A stretch of 9,456 nt of DNA, taken from Nitriliruptoraceae bacterium. Lineage in GTDB: Bacteria; Actinomycetota; Nitriliruptoria; Nitriliruptorales; Nitriliruptoraceae. The translations under genes were made by a program, and so were the position numbers. This document shows, one piece after another, positions 1-5,750 of this stretch (position 1 is the stretch's first letter; every line of letters starts with the position of its first letter). Location of the stretch: positions 1 through 9,456 of the forward strand of contig SKII01000080.1 in the NCBI GenBank assembly GCA_007116505.1, given 5' to 3'. The notes under the pieces were generated by a model. That model was not told where the DNA came from and made no database searches. It saw only the letters and a program-made list of their open reading frames with translations.

Positions 1-1
1 C

Positions 2-106
2 CTGAAGTGGCATGCCCCGTCGGGTGTGCGCGCGGTCCCGAACCCCCCGACCATCGGCGGAGCGCCGACGGAGAACGATGGCGCGGACGCGGGAGGTGCA
101 GCATGA
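2..106 (+). CDS. Possible C-terminal end of an upstream gene (partial)
   Basis: One frame is open from the left edge to a TGA at 104-106, which overlaps the ATG of the next gene in an ATGA arrangement typical of translationally coupled genes. The encoded tail is about 34 residues, starts LKWHAPSGVRAV and ends in a soft Gly/Ala/Asp-rich stretch, as many C-termini do. No domain can be recognised from so little. Third-position GC is only modestly in its favour, and the frame of the downstream gene is also open here, so this stretch could instead be untranslated leader. The ATGA overlap is the main support. Confidence 0.35.
   Translation: MKWHAPSGVRAVPNPPTIGGAPTENDGADAGGAA
54..68. other. Small perfect hairpin ahead of the DHPS-like gene
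   Basis: TCGGCG, a GAG loop, and CGCCGA form a perfect six-base-pair stem with a three-base loop, 35 bases before the start at 103. There is no T-tract, so it is not a classical terminator. It could be chance in GC-rich DNA, an RNA structure near the ribosome-binding site, or part of an upstream coding tail. Confidence 0.25.
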
Positions 107-948
107 GCGCCGCTGGGACCGTCGTCCTCCCTGCCGCACAGCACACCTTCACGCTGGAGCCGGGCCGTCCGGTCGTGATGGGCATCATCAACACGAACCC
201 GGGCTCGTTCTCCGACACCGTCCACCTCGCGAGCCTCGACGCGCAGCTCGAGCGCGCGATGGCCTTCGTCGCGGAGGGGGCGGGCATCATCGACGTCGGT
301 ACGGACTCCGGGGTCACCTACGGCGCGTCGGTGCCGCTCGACCAGCAGGTCGCCGCGGCCGTCCCGCTCGTCGAGGCGCTCGTCGCCGAGGGGATCCCCG
401 TCGCGATCGACACGCCGTACGCGGTGGTCGCCGAGGCGACGCTGGCAGCGGGCGCCTGCATGATCAACGACGTGTCGGGCCTCGCGGACCTCGGGATCGC
501 GCGCCTCTGCGCTGCTCGCGACGCGGCGCTCGTCATCCTCCACACGCGCGTCGGGCACAAGCAGGAGGCGTTCCTCGAGTTCCCCGACGTCGTCGCCGAC
601 ATCGAGCAGCTGTTCGAGGAGCGCACCGCGATGGCCGTCGCGGAGGGCCTCGCCCGTGAGCGTGTCGTGCTCGATCCGGGCCTCGGCTACTCGAAGCATC
701 CTGCGGACGACGTCGCGCTGCTGCGTGCCTACGACACGTTCATCGCGCGCAGGCTCGCGATCCTCACCGGCGCGTCGCGCAAGCTCTACTCGGGCGTGAT
801 CACCGGTGCGCCGCCGACCGACCGCCTGCCCGAGACGATCGCGACCGTCGCGGCCGTGCGACGTGCGCCGGGGTTCGTGCGCGTGCACGACGTCGGCGCC
901 GTGCGTGCCTACCTCGATGCGGCGGTCGCTGCCGATGGGGTGCGCTGA
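103..948 (+). CDS. folP: Divergent dihydropteroate-synthase-family (pterin-binding) protein
   Basis: A 281-residue protein with the DHPS TIM-barrel motifs in order. MGIIN lies at 26-30, IIDVG at 62-66, AIDT at 101-104, MINDVSG at 120-126, DPGLGYSK at 191-198, GASRK at 223-227 and RVHD at 260-263. Residues matching the E. coli pterin pocket (N30, D64, D103, N122, D191, K227, R260, H262) are present. Authentic DHPS joins hydroxymethyldihydropterin diphosphate to p-aminobenzoate for folate synthesis in the cytosol. Here the pABA-side loops are altered: the ESTRPG loop becomes TDSGVTYG (67-74) and NVTPDSFSDGG becomes NTNPGSFSDTV. M. tuberculosis FolP2, from memory, also lacks STRPG and is reported inactive as DHPS. 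The start is chosen because GGGAGGTG sits at 91-98 before the ATG. Fold assignment is firm; classical activity is doubtful. Confidence 0.85.
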   Translation: MSAAGTVVLPAAQHTFTLEPGRPVVMGIINTNPGSFSDTVHLASLDAQLERAMAFVAEGAGIIDVGTDSGVTYGASVPLDQQVAAAVPLVEALVAEGIPVAIDTPYAVVAEATLAAGACMINDVSGLADLGIARLCAARDAALVILHTRVGHKQEAFLEFPDVVADIEQLFEERTAMAVAEGLARERVVLDPGLGYSKHPADDVALLRAYDTFIARRLAILTGASRKLYSGVITGAPPTDRLPETIATVAAVRRAPGFVRVHDVGAVRAYLDAAVAADGVR

Positions 949-949
949 C

Positions 950-961
950 GGCGGGCCCGCC
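950..961. terminator. GC palindrome between convergent genes, weak terminator candidate
   Basis: GGCGGGCCCGCC is a perfect 12-bp palindrome just after the DHPS-like stop codon, in the 33-base gap between two converging genes. GGCGGGCC (950-957) can alternatively pair with GGCCCGCC at 985-992, inside the end of the reductase gene. The palindrome is flanked by a direct repeat of CTGACGGCG (945-953 and 961-969). There is no T-run on either strand, so intrinsic termination is uncertain. Confidence 0.3.
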
Positions 962-981
962 TGACGGCGCTCGCGCGGTGG

Positions 982-1755
982 TCAGGCCCGCCGGTAGCGC
1001 AGCAGCAGCTCGTCGCCGTGGACGAGCGCCGACACGAGCGTGAGGTCCTGACGGTGCGCGGGCGCGGAGCTGCGCGTGAGCCGCAGCCCGTCGCCGCCGA
1101 CCAGAGCGGGTGCGATCGTCACGAACGCCTCGTCGACGAGCCCGGCGTCGAGCAGCTCGCCGTTGACGCGTGGGCCGCCCTCGCAGCTGATGCGCGTGAG
1201 CCCACGGGCCGCGAGCCCGTCGAGTGCGGCGTGCCAGTCGAGCGTCCCCTCGCCCGCGACGAGCCAGTCGATCGCCGGACCGGCGGGCGTCGCCGCGAGC
1301 GCCGCCCGCGAACGCTCCTCGTCCGAGGCGGCGACGATGACGATGGGGGCCGTCGCCGGGTCGGCGACGAGCGGATGCCCGTCGGGGAGCCGACCGGTCC
1401 GCGTCACCATCGCGACCGGCGGGCGCGCGGCGAGGCCCTTGTCGCTGCGTCGGCGCTGCCGCTCCTGCCCGCCCGGGTAGGGCGGGTAGTCCTCGTCGCG
1501 GACGGTCCCGGCCCCGACGAGGATGACGTCGCACGCGTCGCGCACGCGCGCGAGCGCCCGCTTGTCCGCCGGTCCGCCGAGCCCCTCCGACACCGCGCGC
1601 AGGGTGACCGAACCGTCGAGGCTCGAGACCATGCACAGCGCGACCCATGGGGCCGTTCGCGGCGCCGTACCCCCGAGCACGAGGTCCGGGTAGATGGCGT
1701 CGAGGTCGTCGATCCGGCCGAGGCGCGCGTCGCCCGTCGCTGCTGGGCCGGTCAG
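982..1755 (-). CDS. Pyrimidine reductase family protein (RibD C-terminal domain, stand-alone)
   Basis: The protein has the RibD_C/DHFR-like reductase pattern: MVSSLDGSV near the N-terminus, LGGPADKRAL, the NADPH-loop sequence VGAGTVRDEDY, and the C-terminal SCEGGPRVNGELLDAGLVDE. There is no deaminase domain, so it is the stand-alone actinobacterial type, like M. tuberculosis Rv2671. That class is linked to reduction of a riboflavin-pathway pyrimidine, and Rv2671 is reported to act as a dihydrofolate reductase analogue. The start is a problem. No ATG, GTG or TTG lies in frame near the expected N-terminus. CTG at 1755 overlaps the hydrolase stop as CTGA and gives 257 residues, keeping the family-like IDDLDAIYPDL. 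GTG at 1680 gives 232 residues and cuts that segment off. The gene converges on the DHPS-like gene and follows the hydrolase in one likely operon. Confidence 0.85.
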   Translation of the reverse strand: MTGPAATGDARLGRIDDLDAIYPDLVLGGTAPRTAPWVALCMVSSLDGSVTLRAVSEGLGGPADKRALARVRDACDVILVGAGTVRDEDYPPYPGGQERQRRRSDKGLAARPPVAMVTRTGRLPDGHPLVADPATAPIVIVAASDEERSRAALAATPAGPAIDWLVAGEGTLDWHAALDGLAARGLTRISCEGGPRVNGELLDAGLVDEAFVTIAPALVGGDGLRLTRSSAPAHRQDLTLVSALVHGDELLLRYRRA

Positions 1756-2522
1756 GTCAGGAACTCGAGGATCGCGGCAGCGATCGGCTCGGGAGCCTCG
1801 AGGGGCAGCCAGTGGCCGACGCTCGGGATGAGCTTGATGCGGCTGACGGGGATCGAGCTCTTCAGCTCCTCCGCCATCGCGAGCGGCGTCGAGCGGTCGT
1901 AGGTGCCGGCGATGATGAGCGTCGGCTGGCCGATCTCGTCGCGGGGGATGCGGGTCGCGTCGGCGAGGGCCCGGCACGCCTTCGCGTAGTGCTGCGGCTC
2001 GTTGCGCAGGAACAGCTCGCGCAGGAGCCCGACCATGCCCGGCTGCAGCGCGTGGCTCTGCTGGCTGACCGCGCCGGCGAGCCATGCGTCGACGAGCGCG
2101 TCCATGCCCTCCGCCTCGACCGTGTCGGCACGCTGCCGGTAGGCGTCCGCCGTCGCCGGCTCGAAGTAGGACACGCCTCCGACGAGCACGAGCTCGTCGA
2201 CGACGTCCGGGGCGCTCACAGCGAGCTGCTGCGCGACGAGCGTGCCGAGCGAGTGGCCGACGACCGCCACCGGCGGCAGCTCGAGGTGCGCGATGAGACG
2301 CTGGATGTCCTGCGCCCAGCCCTCGATGGAGAACTTCCCGCGGCCCTGGCTGCGGCCGTGCCCGCGGAGGTCGACCGCGACGCAGTGGTGGTGCTGCTGG
2401 AGCGCACCGACGACGCCGTGCCAGACGTTCGCGGATCCGCCGAGCCCATGGAGCAGGACGATCGGGGGGCCCTCGCCGACGCTCGTGTAGTGGAGGGTGT
2501 TGCCATCGATGTCCGCGAACAC
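1752..2522 (-). CDS. Alpha/beta hydrolase fold protein
   Basis: A 256-residue single-domain hydrolase. The oxyanion-hole motif HGLGG lies at 25-29 and the nucleophile elbow GHSLG at 89-93, giving Ser91. The acid is probably Asp209 in GTYDRST and the catalytic His is about 237 in SVGHWLPLE. DLRGHGRS at 51-58 is also typical. The family covers esterases, C-C hydrolases, epoxide hydrolases, lactonases and haloperoxidase-like enzymes. The substrate cannot be told, and no signal peptide is visible, so it should be cytosolic. The GTG start at 2522-2520 is chosen because GGAAGG lies six bases upstream; the frame stays open further upstream but that stretch reads as low-complexity basic sequence. The gene is divergent from an SRPBCC gene and overlaps the start of the downstream reductase gene if CTG is used there. 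Confidence 0.88.
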   Translation of the reverse strand: MFADIDGNTLHYTSVGEGPPIVLLHGLGGSANVWHGVVGALQQHHHCVAVDLRGHGRSQGRGKFSIEGWAQDIQRLIAHLELPPVAVVGHSLGTLVAQQLAVSAPDVVDELVLVGGVSYFEPATADAYRQRADTVEAEGMDALVDAWLAGAVSQQSHALQPGMVGLLRELFLRNEPQHYAKACRALADATRIPRDEIGQPTLIIAGTYDRSTPLAMAEELKSSIPVSRIKLIPSVGHWLPLEAPEPIAAAILEFLT

Positions 2523-2566
2523 GTCGCGCCTTCCGTACGGTGGGGGTGGCTGGTGCGAACCCGGCC

Positions 2567-2589
2567 TGGACGGCGAGCCTAGCCGTCCA
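2567..2589. promoter_or_regulatory. 23-bp near-perfect palindrome, candidate operator over divergent promoters
   Basis: TGGACGGC (2567-2574) and GCCGTCCA (2582-2589) are perfect inverted repeats. In the seven-base spacer only the outermost pair fails to match, so 10 of 11 pairs around the centre at 2578 are complementary. It sits between the divergent hydrolase (start 2522) and SRPBCC gene (start 2618). Its centre contains TAGGCT on the minus strand (2581-2576) and TAGCCG on the plus strand (2580-2585), both possible -10 elements. A dimeric repressor bound here would block both genes. The regulator is not in the window. Confidence 0.5.
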
Positions 2590-2617
2590 CGCTTCCGGAC
2601 GACCCGGAGGGAGCCAC

Positions 2618-3073
2618 ATGCGCCTCGACCTGCATCAGGACACCACCGCTCCACGCGACGTCGTATGGGACGTCCTCATCGACTGGGAGCAGCAGCCCCG
2701 CTGGATGCTCGACGCCAAGGAGGTCCACGTGACCTCCGACCACCGTGAGGGCCCCGGCGTCGAGCTGCGCTGCCCGACGAACCTGCTGGGGCTGACCGTC
2801 CAGGACACGATGGTGGTGACCGGCTGGGAGGCTCCCCGCTACCTCGAGGTGACCCACACGGGCCGGATCATCACCGGGACGGGAGCGTTCGAGCTGACGC
2901 CGCTCGCTGACGGGGGCACGCGCAGCGGCTGGTGGGAGGAGGTCGACCCGCCGCTCGGGGCGGTCGGTGAGCTCGGGGCACGCGTGTTCGCCCTGCCGAT
3001 CATCCGCCGGATCTTCCGCCGCTCGCTGGGCAACCTGGCGCGGCGGGCCGAGGAGGTCCACGCCTCGCGCTGA
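2618..3073 (+). CDS. SRPBCC (polyketide cyclase/dehydrase, START-like) family protein
   Basis: A 151-residue soluble protein. The N-terminus, MRLDLHQDTTAPRDVVWDVLIDWEQQPRWM, is the typical SRPBCC opening, with a first strand followed by a helix ending in W-x-x-x-P-x-W. The middle alternates strands (EVHVTSD, GVELRCP, QDTMVVTGWEAPRYLEVTH, GTGAFELTPL), and a long C-terminal amphipathic helix contains FALPIIRRIFRRSLGNLARRAEE. This helix-grip fold encloses a hydrophobic ligand cavity; members are lipid carriers, cyclases, CoxG-like proteins or hydrolase activators. The ligand is unknown. The ATG at 2618 has GGAGGG at 2606-2611. Its neighbour across a palindromic region is an alpha/beta hydrolase, so the two may be co-regulated and act on related hydrophobic compounds; that link is inference. 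Confidence 0.82.
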   Translation: MRLDLHQDTTAPRDVVWDVLIDWEQQPRWMLDAKEVHVTSDHREGPGVELRCPTNLLGLTVQDTMVVTGWEAPRYLEVTHTGRIITGTGAFELTPLADGGTRSGWWEEVDPPLGAVGELGARVFALPIIRRIFRRSLGNLARRAEEVHASR

Positions 3074-3094
3074 CGCGTCGCCGGTGGCGTGCCG

Positions 3095-3502
3095 TCAGGC
3101 GGCGAGAACGCCGAGCCGTCCGAGCCACTCGCTGCGGCTGACGACCTCCTGCTCGTACGACGAGCGGATCGCCACCCCCGAGGACGTGCGGACGAGCACC
3201 TCGCACGTCACGCGCGAGGGCTCGACCATCTGGACGGTCGCCTCGAGCTGCACGGCGGCGCCGACGGGCACCGGGCTGCGATGCACGATCTCGAGCCGTC
3301 CGGGCACGGCGACCTCGTCGTCCTCGAGATGCTCGGCGAGGAGGTCGCGGGCGACCTCGACGATCGCCTCCGCGACCGCGAACGTCCCGAAGGTCGGGGG
3401 GAGGCCTGCGGGCAGCTGCGTCGCCCGTCCGACGTCGACCATGGACGCGTCGACGACCAGCTCACGCTGCGCGGTCGTCCCGCGTGCAGGTCCTGGTCGC
3501 AT
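3095..3502 (-). CDS. Hotdog-fold thioesterase, fluoroacetyl-CoA thioesterase (FlK)-like
   Basis: A 135-residue protein resembling the small FlK-type acyl-CoA thioesterases. It has PTFGTFAVAEAIVEVARDLLAEHL at 36-59 (the hotdog central helix), RLEIVHRSPVPVGAAVQLEA at 69-88, a strand-rich region ending SSGVAIRSSYEQEVVSR, and a closing SEWLGRL. FlK uses Thr, Glu and His; T40, E49 and H74 lie in the matching segments, although the Thr-Glu spacing is one residue longer than in FlK in my hand alignment. It probably hydrolyses a small or toxic acyl-CoA in the cytosol; the substrate is not inferable. The ATG at 3502 has GGAGGAG close upstream. It lies 41 bases downstream of the cupin gene on the same strand, and a possible promoter with repeats sits in that gap. 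Confidence 0.8.
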   Translation of the reverse strand: MRPGPARGTTAQRELVVDASMVDVGRATQLPAGLPPTFGTFAVAEAIVEVARDLLAEHLEDDEVAVPGRLEIVHRSPVPVGAAVQLEATVQMVEPSRVTCEVLVRTSSGVAIRSSYEQEVVSRSEWLGRLGVLAA

Positions 3503-3524
3503 CGTCGTCTCCTCCGGAGGGGGG

Positions 3525-3552
3525 AGGATAGCCCTGAAGTCCTTTAGTCCCT
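3525..3552 (-). promoter_or_regulatory. Candidate promoter with tandem GGACT repeats, DosR-box-like
   Basis: Read on the minus strand toward the thioesterase gene, GGGACTAAAGGACTTC is followed by AGGGC and then TATCCT (3530-3525), a good -10 hexamer. GGACT is repeated with a period of eight bases. GGGACTAAAG matches the first ten positions of the published DosR consensus core GGGACTWWAGTCCC, but the second half is poor. The repeats occupy the place of the -35 box, where an activator would bind. The stop codon of the cupin gene (TAA, 3546-3544) lies inside the repeat, so the site may serve a separate transcript for the thioesterase. Confidence 0.4.
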
Positions 3553-3999
3553 ACCGCGACGGAAGGGGAGCCGACGCTGCGTCCCTCGTCGCACCGGGTC
3601 CGCCGGACGCACGGCGGTCGCGTCCCCGGACACGGCGTCGTCGGGCTCCGCGGCGTCCGGAGGCGACGACACGGCGAGCACGATGAGCGGATCCGGTGCA
3701 CGGTTGTCGATGCCGTGCGCGACCCCTCCGGGCATCAGCATGCTGCCGAGCGGATCGAGTCCGATGTCGCCGTGCTCGGTGACGAACCACGAGCGCCCGG
3801 CGAGCACCGTGTAGGTCACCTCACCGTCGACGCGCAGCACGTCGGTCGCCTGCTGCGGTTCGATGCACCACAGGTCCACCGCCAGGTGGTCCGTGCGCTG
3901 CACCCGCACGCGGACGGCCGAGGTCGTCGAGAACCGCACCCAGTCGCGCAGGTCGACGGGCGACGGCGTGCGCGGGTCGCTGGTCGGGTCGTCCGCCAT
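3544..3999 (-). CDS. Cupin-domain protein with degenerate metal site
   Basis: A 151-residue protein with one cupin barrel at about residues 27-112. The second cupin motif is clear: PGGVAHGIDN at 90-99 fits PxGxxHxxxN. The first motif, normally HxHxxxxE, reads LRVDGEVTYTVLAG at 55-68 with no histidine, so only one of the usual metal-binding histidines remains. VDLWCIEPQQ before it is the usual strand leading into motif one. The C-terminal 40 residues are Ala/Asp/Arg-rich and likely disordered. Cupins of this size are small-molecule binding or enzymatic proteins; loss of HxH suggests a binding or regulatory role, which is inference. The ATG at 3999 has an excellent GGAGGAGGG just upstream. It leads a two-gene unit with the thioesterase and diverges from the aminopeptidase gene. 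Confidence 0.8.
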   Translation of the reverse strand: MADDPTSDPRTPSPVDLRDWVRFSTTSAVRVRVQRTDHLAVDLWCIEPQQATDVLRVDGEVTYTVLAGRSWFVTEHGDIGLDPLGSMLMPGGVAHGIDNRAPDPLIVLAVSSPPDAAEPDDAVSGDATAVRPADPVRRGTQRRLPFRRGRD

Positions 4000-4046
4000 A
4001 CGTCCCTCCTCCGTCGGGTCGGCCTCGTTCGGCCTCGGTAGCCCCG

Positions 4047-4082
4047 CGGGGAGGATAGGGCCGGCCACGGTTAGCCTCCCCG
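4047..4082. promoter_or_regulatory. Symmetric divergent promoter region of the cupin and pepA genes
   Basis: CGGGGAGG (4047-4054) and CCTCCCCG (4075-4082) are perfect inverted repeats around a 20-base spacer. Each arm overlaps a -10-like hexamer: TATCCT on the minus strand (4057-4052), about 52 bases before the cupin start, and TAGCCT on the plus strand (4072-4077), 57 bases before the aminopeptidase start. The spacer holds GGCCGGCC (4059-4066). This suggests mirrored promoters whose start regions could be controlled together. No -35 consensus is evident. Confidence 0.4.
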
Positions 4083-4134
4083 GGAACCCCGTGCGCGGGC
4101 GACCGCGAGGGACGGGCCGGACGATGAGGGCGAG

Positions 4135-5685
4135 ATGATCGACGTCACCACCACCCCTGAGGACCTGCTGGCGCTGACGGGGTCCGCCGACCTGCTGGTC
4201 GTCACGGCCCTCGCCGCGGCGCCGGATGCGGATGCCGCCGACGCGAAGGACGGTGCGCCGCAGGGGCCGCGACCGCCCGTCCTCGGTGACGCCGCGCGGC
4301 GCGTGCTCGGCGAGCGGGGGGCGGACCTGCTGCTCGGCCTCGGCTTCGAGGCGGGCGAGGCCGCGACCCTGCGGCTCGTCGCGCCCGAAGGCCCGGTGGC
4401 AGGGCGGGCGGTGCTCGTCGTCGGCCTCGGTCCCGCGGCGAAGGTGACGACGGAGACGGTGCGTCGTGCCGCTGCCGCCGCCGTCCGTGCAGCCGGCGAC
4501 GTCGAGGGGTTCGCCACCGACGTCGCGACCGTCGCTGCGGGGGACGCGTCGCGGGAGGCGGTGCTCGGTGCAGCCGTCGAGGGTCTGCTCCTCGGCGCGT
4601 ACAGCTTCGACACGTACCGCTCGAAGCCCGCGCCTCGACGGCTCGGACGCGCGGTGCTCGCCGGGGTCCCCGACGGTGAGGCGACCGCCGCGGCGGTGGA
4701 GCACGCCCGGGTCGGCGCCGAGGCCGCGATGTGGGTGCGTGACCTCGTCAACACGTCACCGAAGGACAAGCGTCCGCCGCTCCTCGCCGACCTCGTCGTC
4801 GCCGGTGTCGCCGACGACGACGTGAGCGTGCGGGTGCTCGATGAGCACGCCCTCGCCGATGGCGGCTACGGCGGCATCCTCGGTGTCGGCGGTGGATCGA
4901 CGATGAAGCCGCGCCTCGTCGAGCTGCGCTGGCAGCCCGACGGCGCGGAGCGCCACGTCGCGCTCGTGGGGAAGGGCATCACCTTCGACACCGGCGGGTA
5001 CTCGCTCAAGCCGACCTCGGGCATGGAGACGATGAAGATGGACATGGCGGGGGCGGCGACCGCTGCCGCCGTCGTCCGGGCCGCCGCACGGCTGCGCATC
5101 CCCGTCGCCGTCTCCGCGGTGCTCTGCCTCGCCGAGAACATGATCTCCGGGGACGCGCAGCGCGGCAGCGACGTGATCCGCATGAAGGACGGCACCACCG
5201 TCGAGGTCCTCAACACCGACGCCGAGGGCCGCCTCGTGCTCGGCGACGGCATCGTCCACGCGGTCGAGCTCGGTGCGGACACGGTCATCGACGTCGCGAC
5301 GCTCACCGGCGCCGTCATCGTGGCCCTCGGTGACCTCATCGGCGGGGTGATGGCCAACGATGACGAACTCGCCGCGGAGCTCGTCGCGACCGGTCGCGAG
5401 GTCGGGGAGCCCCTGTGGCAGCTGCCGCTCGCCGTCGAGGAGTACGGCAAGCGCGTCGAGGGGACCTTCGCCGACCTGCGCAACGTCGGCTCGGGCAAGG
5501 ACCCGGGCACGGTGTTCGGTGCGCTGTTCCTCGCGCGCTTCGTACCCGACAGGGTGCGCTGGGCCCACCTCGACATCGCCGGCATCGCCTGGCGCGACAA
5601 CGGTGGGCCGTACCACCGGAAGGGTGGGACCGGCTCGCCGGTCCGTACGCTCGTCGCGTGGCTCGGATCCGTCGGAGGGGAGTGA
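4135..5685 (+). CDS. pepA: Leucyl aminopeptidase (M17 family cytosol aminopeptidase)
   Basis: A 516-residue protein of normal length for M17. It removes N-terminal residues from peptides in the cytosol and works as a two-metal hexamer in known members. The N-terminal macro-like domain covers roughly 1-170 and the catalytic domain 180-510. The signature is complete: GKGITFDTGGYSLKP begins at 279, KMDMAG follows near 301, and NTDAEGRL spans 360-367. Predicted metal ligands are K280, D285, D303, D362 and E364, with catalytic K292 and R366. WVRDLVNTSPKDK near 200 is also typical. The ATG at 4135 has a modest GAGGG at 4126-4130. A TAGCCT hexamer lies 57 bases upstream. A membrane protein gene follows on the same strand after 65 bases. 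Identification is secure; the role is general peptide turnover, possibly also glutathione-type dipeptides. Confidence 0.96.
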   Translation: MIDVTTTPEDLLALTGSADLLVVTALAAAPDADAADAKDGAPQGPRPPVLGDAARRVLGERGADLLLGLGFEAGEAATLRLVAPEGPVAGRAVLVVGLGPAAKVTTETVRRAAAAAVRAAGDVEGFATDVATVAAGDASREAVLGAAVEGLLLGAYSFDTYRSKPAPRRLGRAVLAGVPDGEATAAAVEHARVGAEAAMWVRDLVNTSPKDKRPPLLADLVVAGVADDDVSVRVLDEHALADGGYGGILGVGGGSTMKPRLVELRWQPDGAERHVALVGKGITFDTGGYSLKPTSGMETMKMDMAGAATAAAVVRAAARLRIPVAVSAVLCLAENMISGDAQRGSDVIRMKDGTTVEVLNTDAEGRLVLGDGIVHAVELGADTVIDVATLTGAVIVALGDLIGGVMANDDELAAELVATGREVGEPLWQLPLAVEEYGKRVEGTFADLRNVGSGKDPGTVFGALFLARFVPDRVRWAHLDIAGIAWRDNGGPYHRKGGTGSPVRTLVAWLGSVGGE

Positions 5686-5697
5686 CCCGCCGCTCGC

Positions 5698-5703
5698 TAC
5701 CGT
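5698..5703 (+). promoter_or_regulatory. Possible -10 hexamer before the membrane protein gene
   Basis: TACCGT lies 47 bases before the start at 5751, within the octamer GCTACCGT (5696-5703). The same octamer occurs on the minus strand at 7340-7333, upstream of the methyltransferase. No convincing -35 is visible, so this is a weak call resting on the recurrence and position. Confidence 0.25.
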
Positions 5704-5750
5704 AGGCGGCTGACGGTCCTCGACGTGGGCCGATGTCCCGGAGGTCCTCG

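Noticed and set aside
1018..2582. Long plus-strand open frames opposite the reductase and hydrolase
   Set aside because: Their translations are Arg/Glu/Ala-rich, lack recognisable motifs and have no good ribosome-binding sites; they mirror the codon periodicity of the real minus-strand genes.
982..2619. A single minus-strand frame of 545 residues covering both the reductase and the hydrolase region
   Set aside because: Only the part below about 1755 has reductase motifs. The rest is Arg/Ala/Pro-rich and overlaps a hydrolase with a full catalytic triad in another frame, so it is an out-of-frame shadow typical of GC-rich DNA. A frameshifted fusion is mentioned only as a remote option.
3079..3089. 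CGCC-GGT-GGCG hairpin between the SRPBCC and thioesterase genes
   Set aside because: Four pairs with no T-run is too weak to call a terminator in GC-rich sequence.
3511..3520. CCTCCGGAGG palindrome at the thioesterase ribosome-binding site
   Set aside because: It is a perfect palindrome but has no room for a loop beyond four bases, so the stem would be only three pairs. It is most simply a Shine-Dalgarno site next to C-rich DNA.
4000..4704. N-terminal extension of the cupin frame to 386 residues
   Set aside because: The extension runs antisense through pepA and is low-complexity. ATG 3999 with GGAGGAGGG is a far better start.
5733..5750. Alternative ATG at 5733 for the membrane protein
   Set aside because: The GGAGG ribosome-binding site lies downstream of it and is correctly spaced for ATG 5751; the extra six residues (MSRRSS) are therefore probably not translated.
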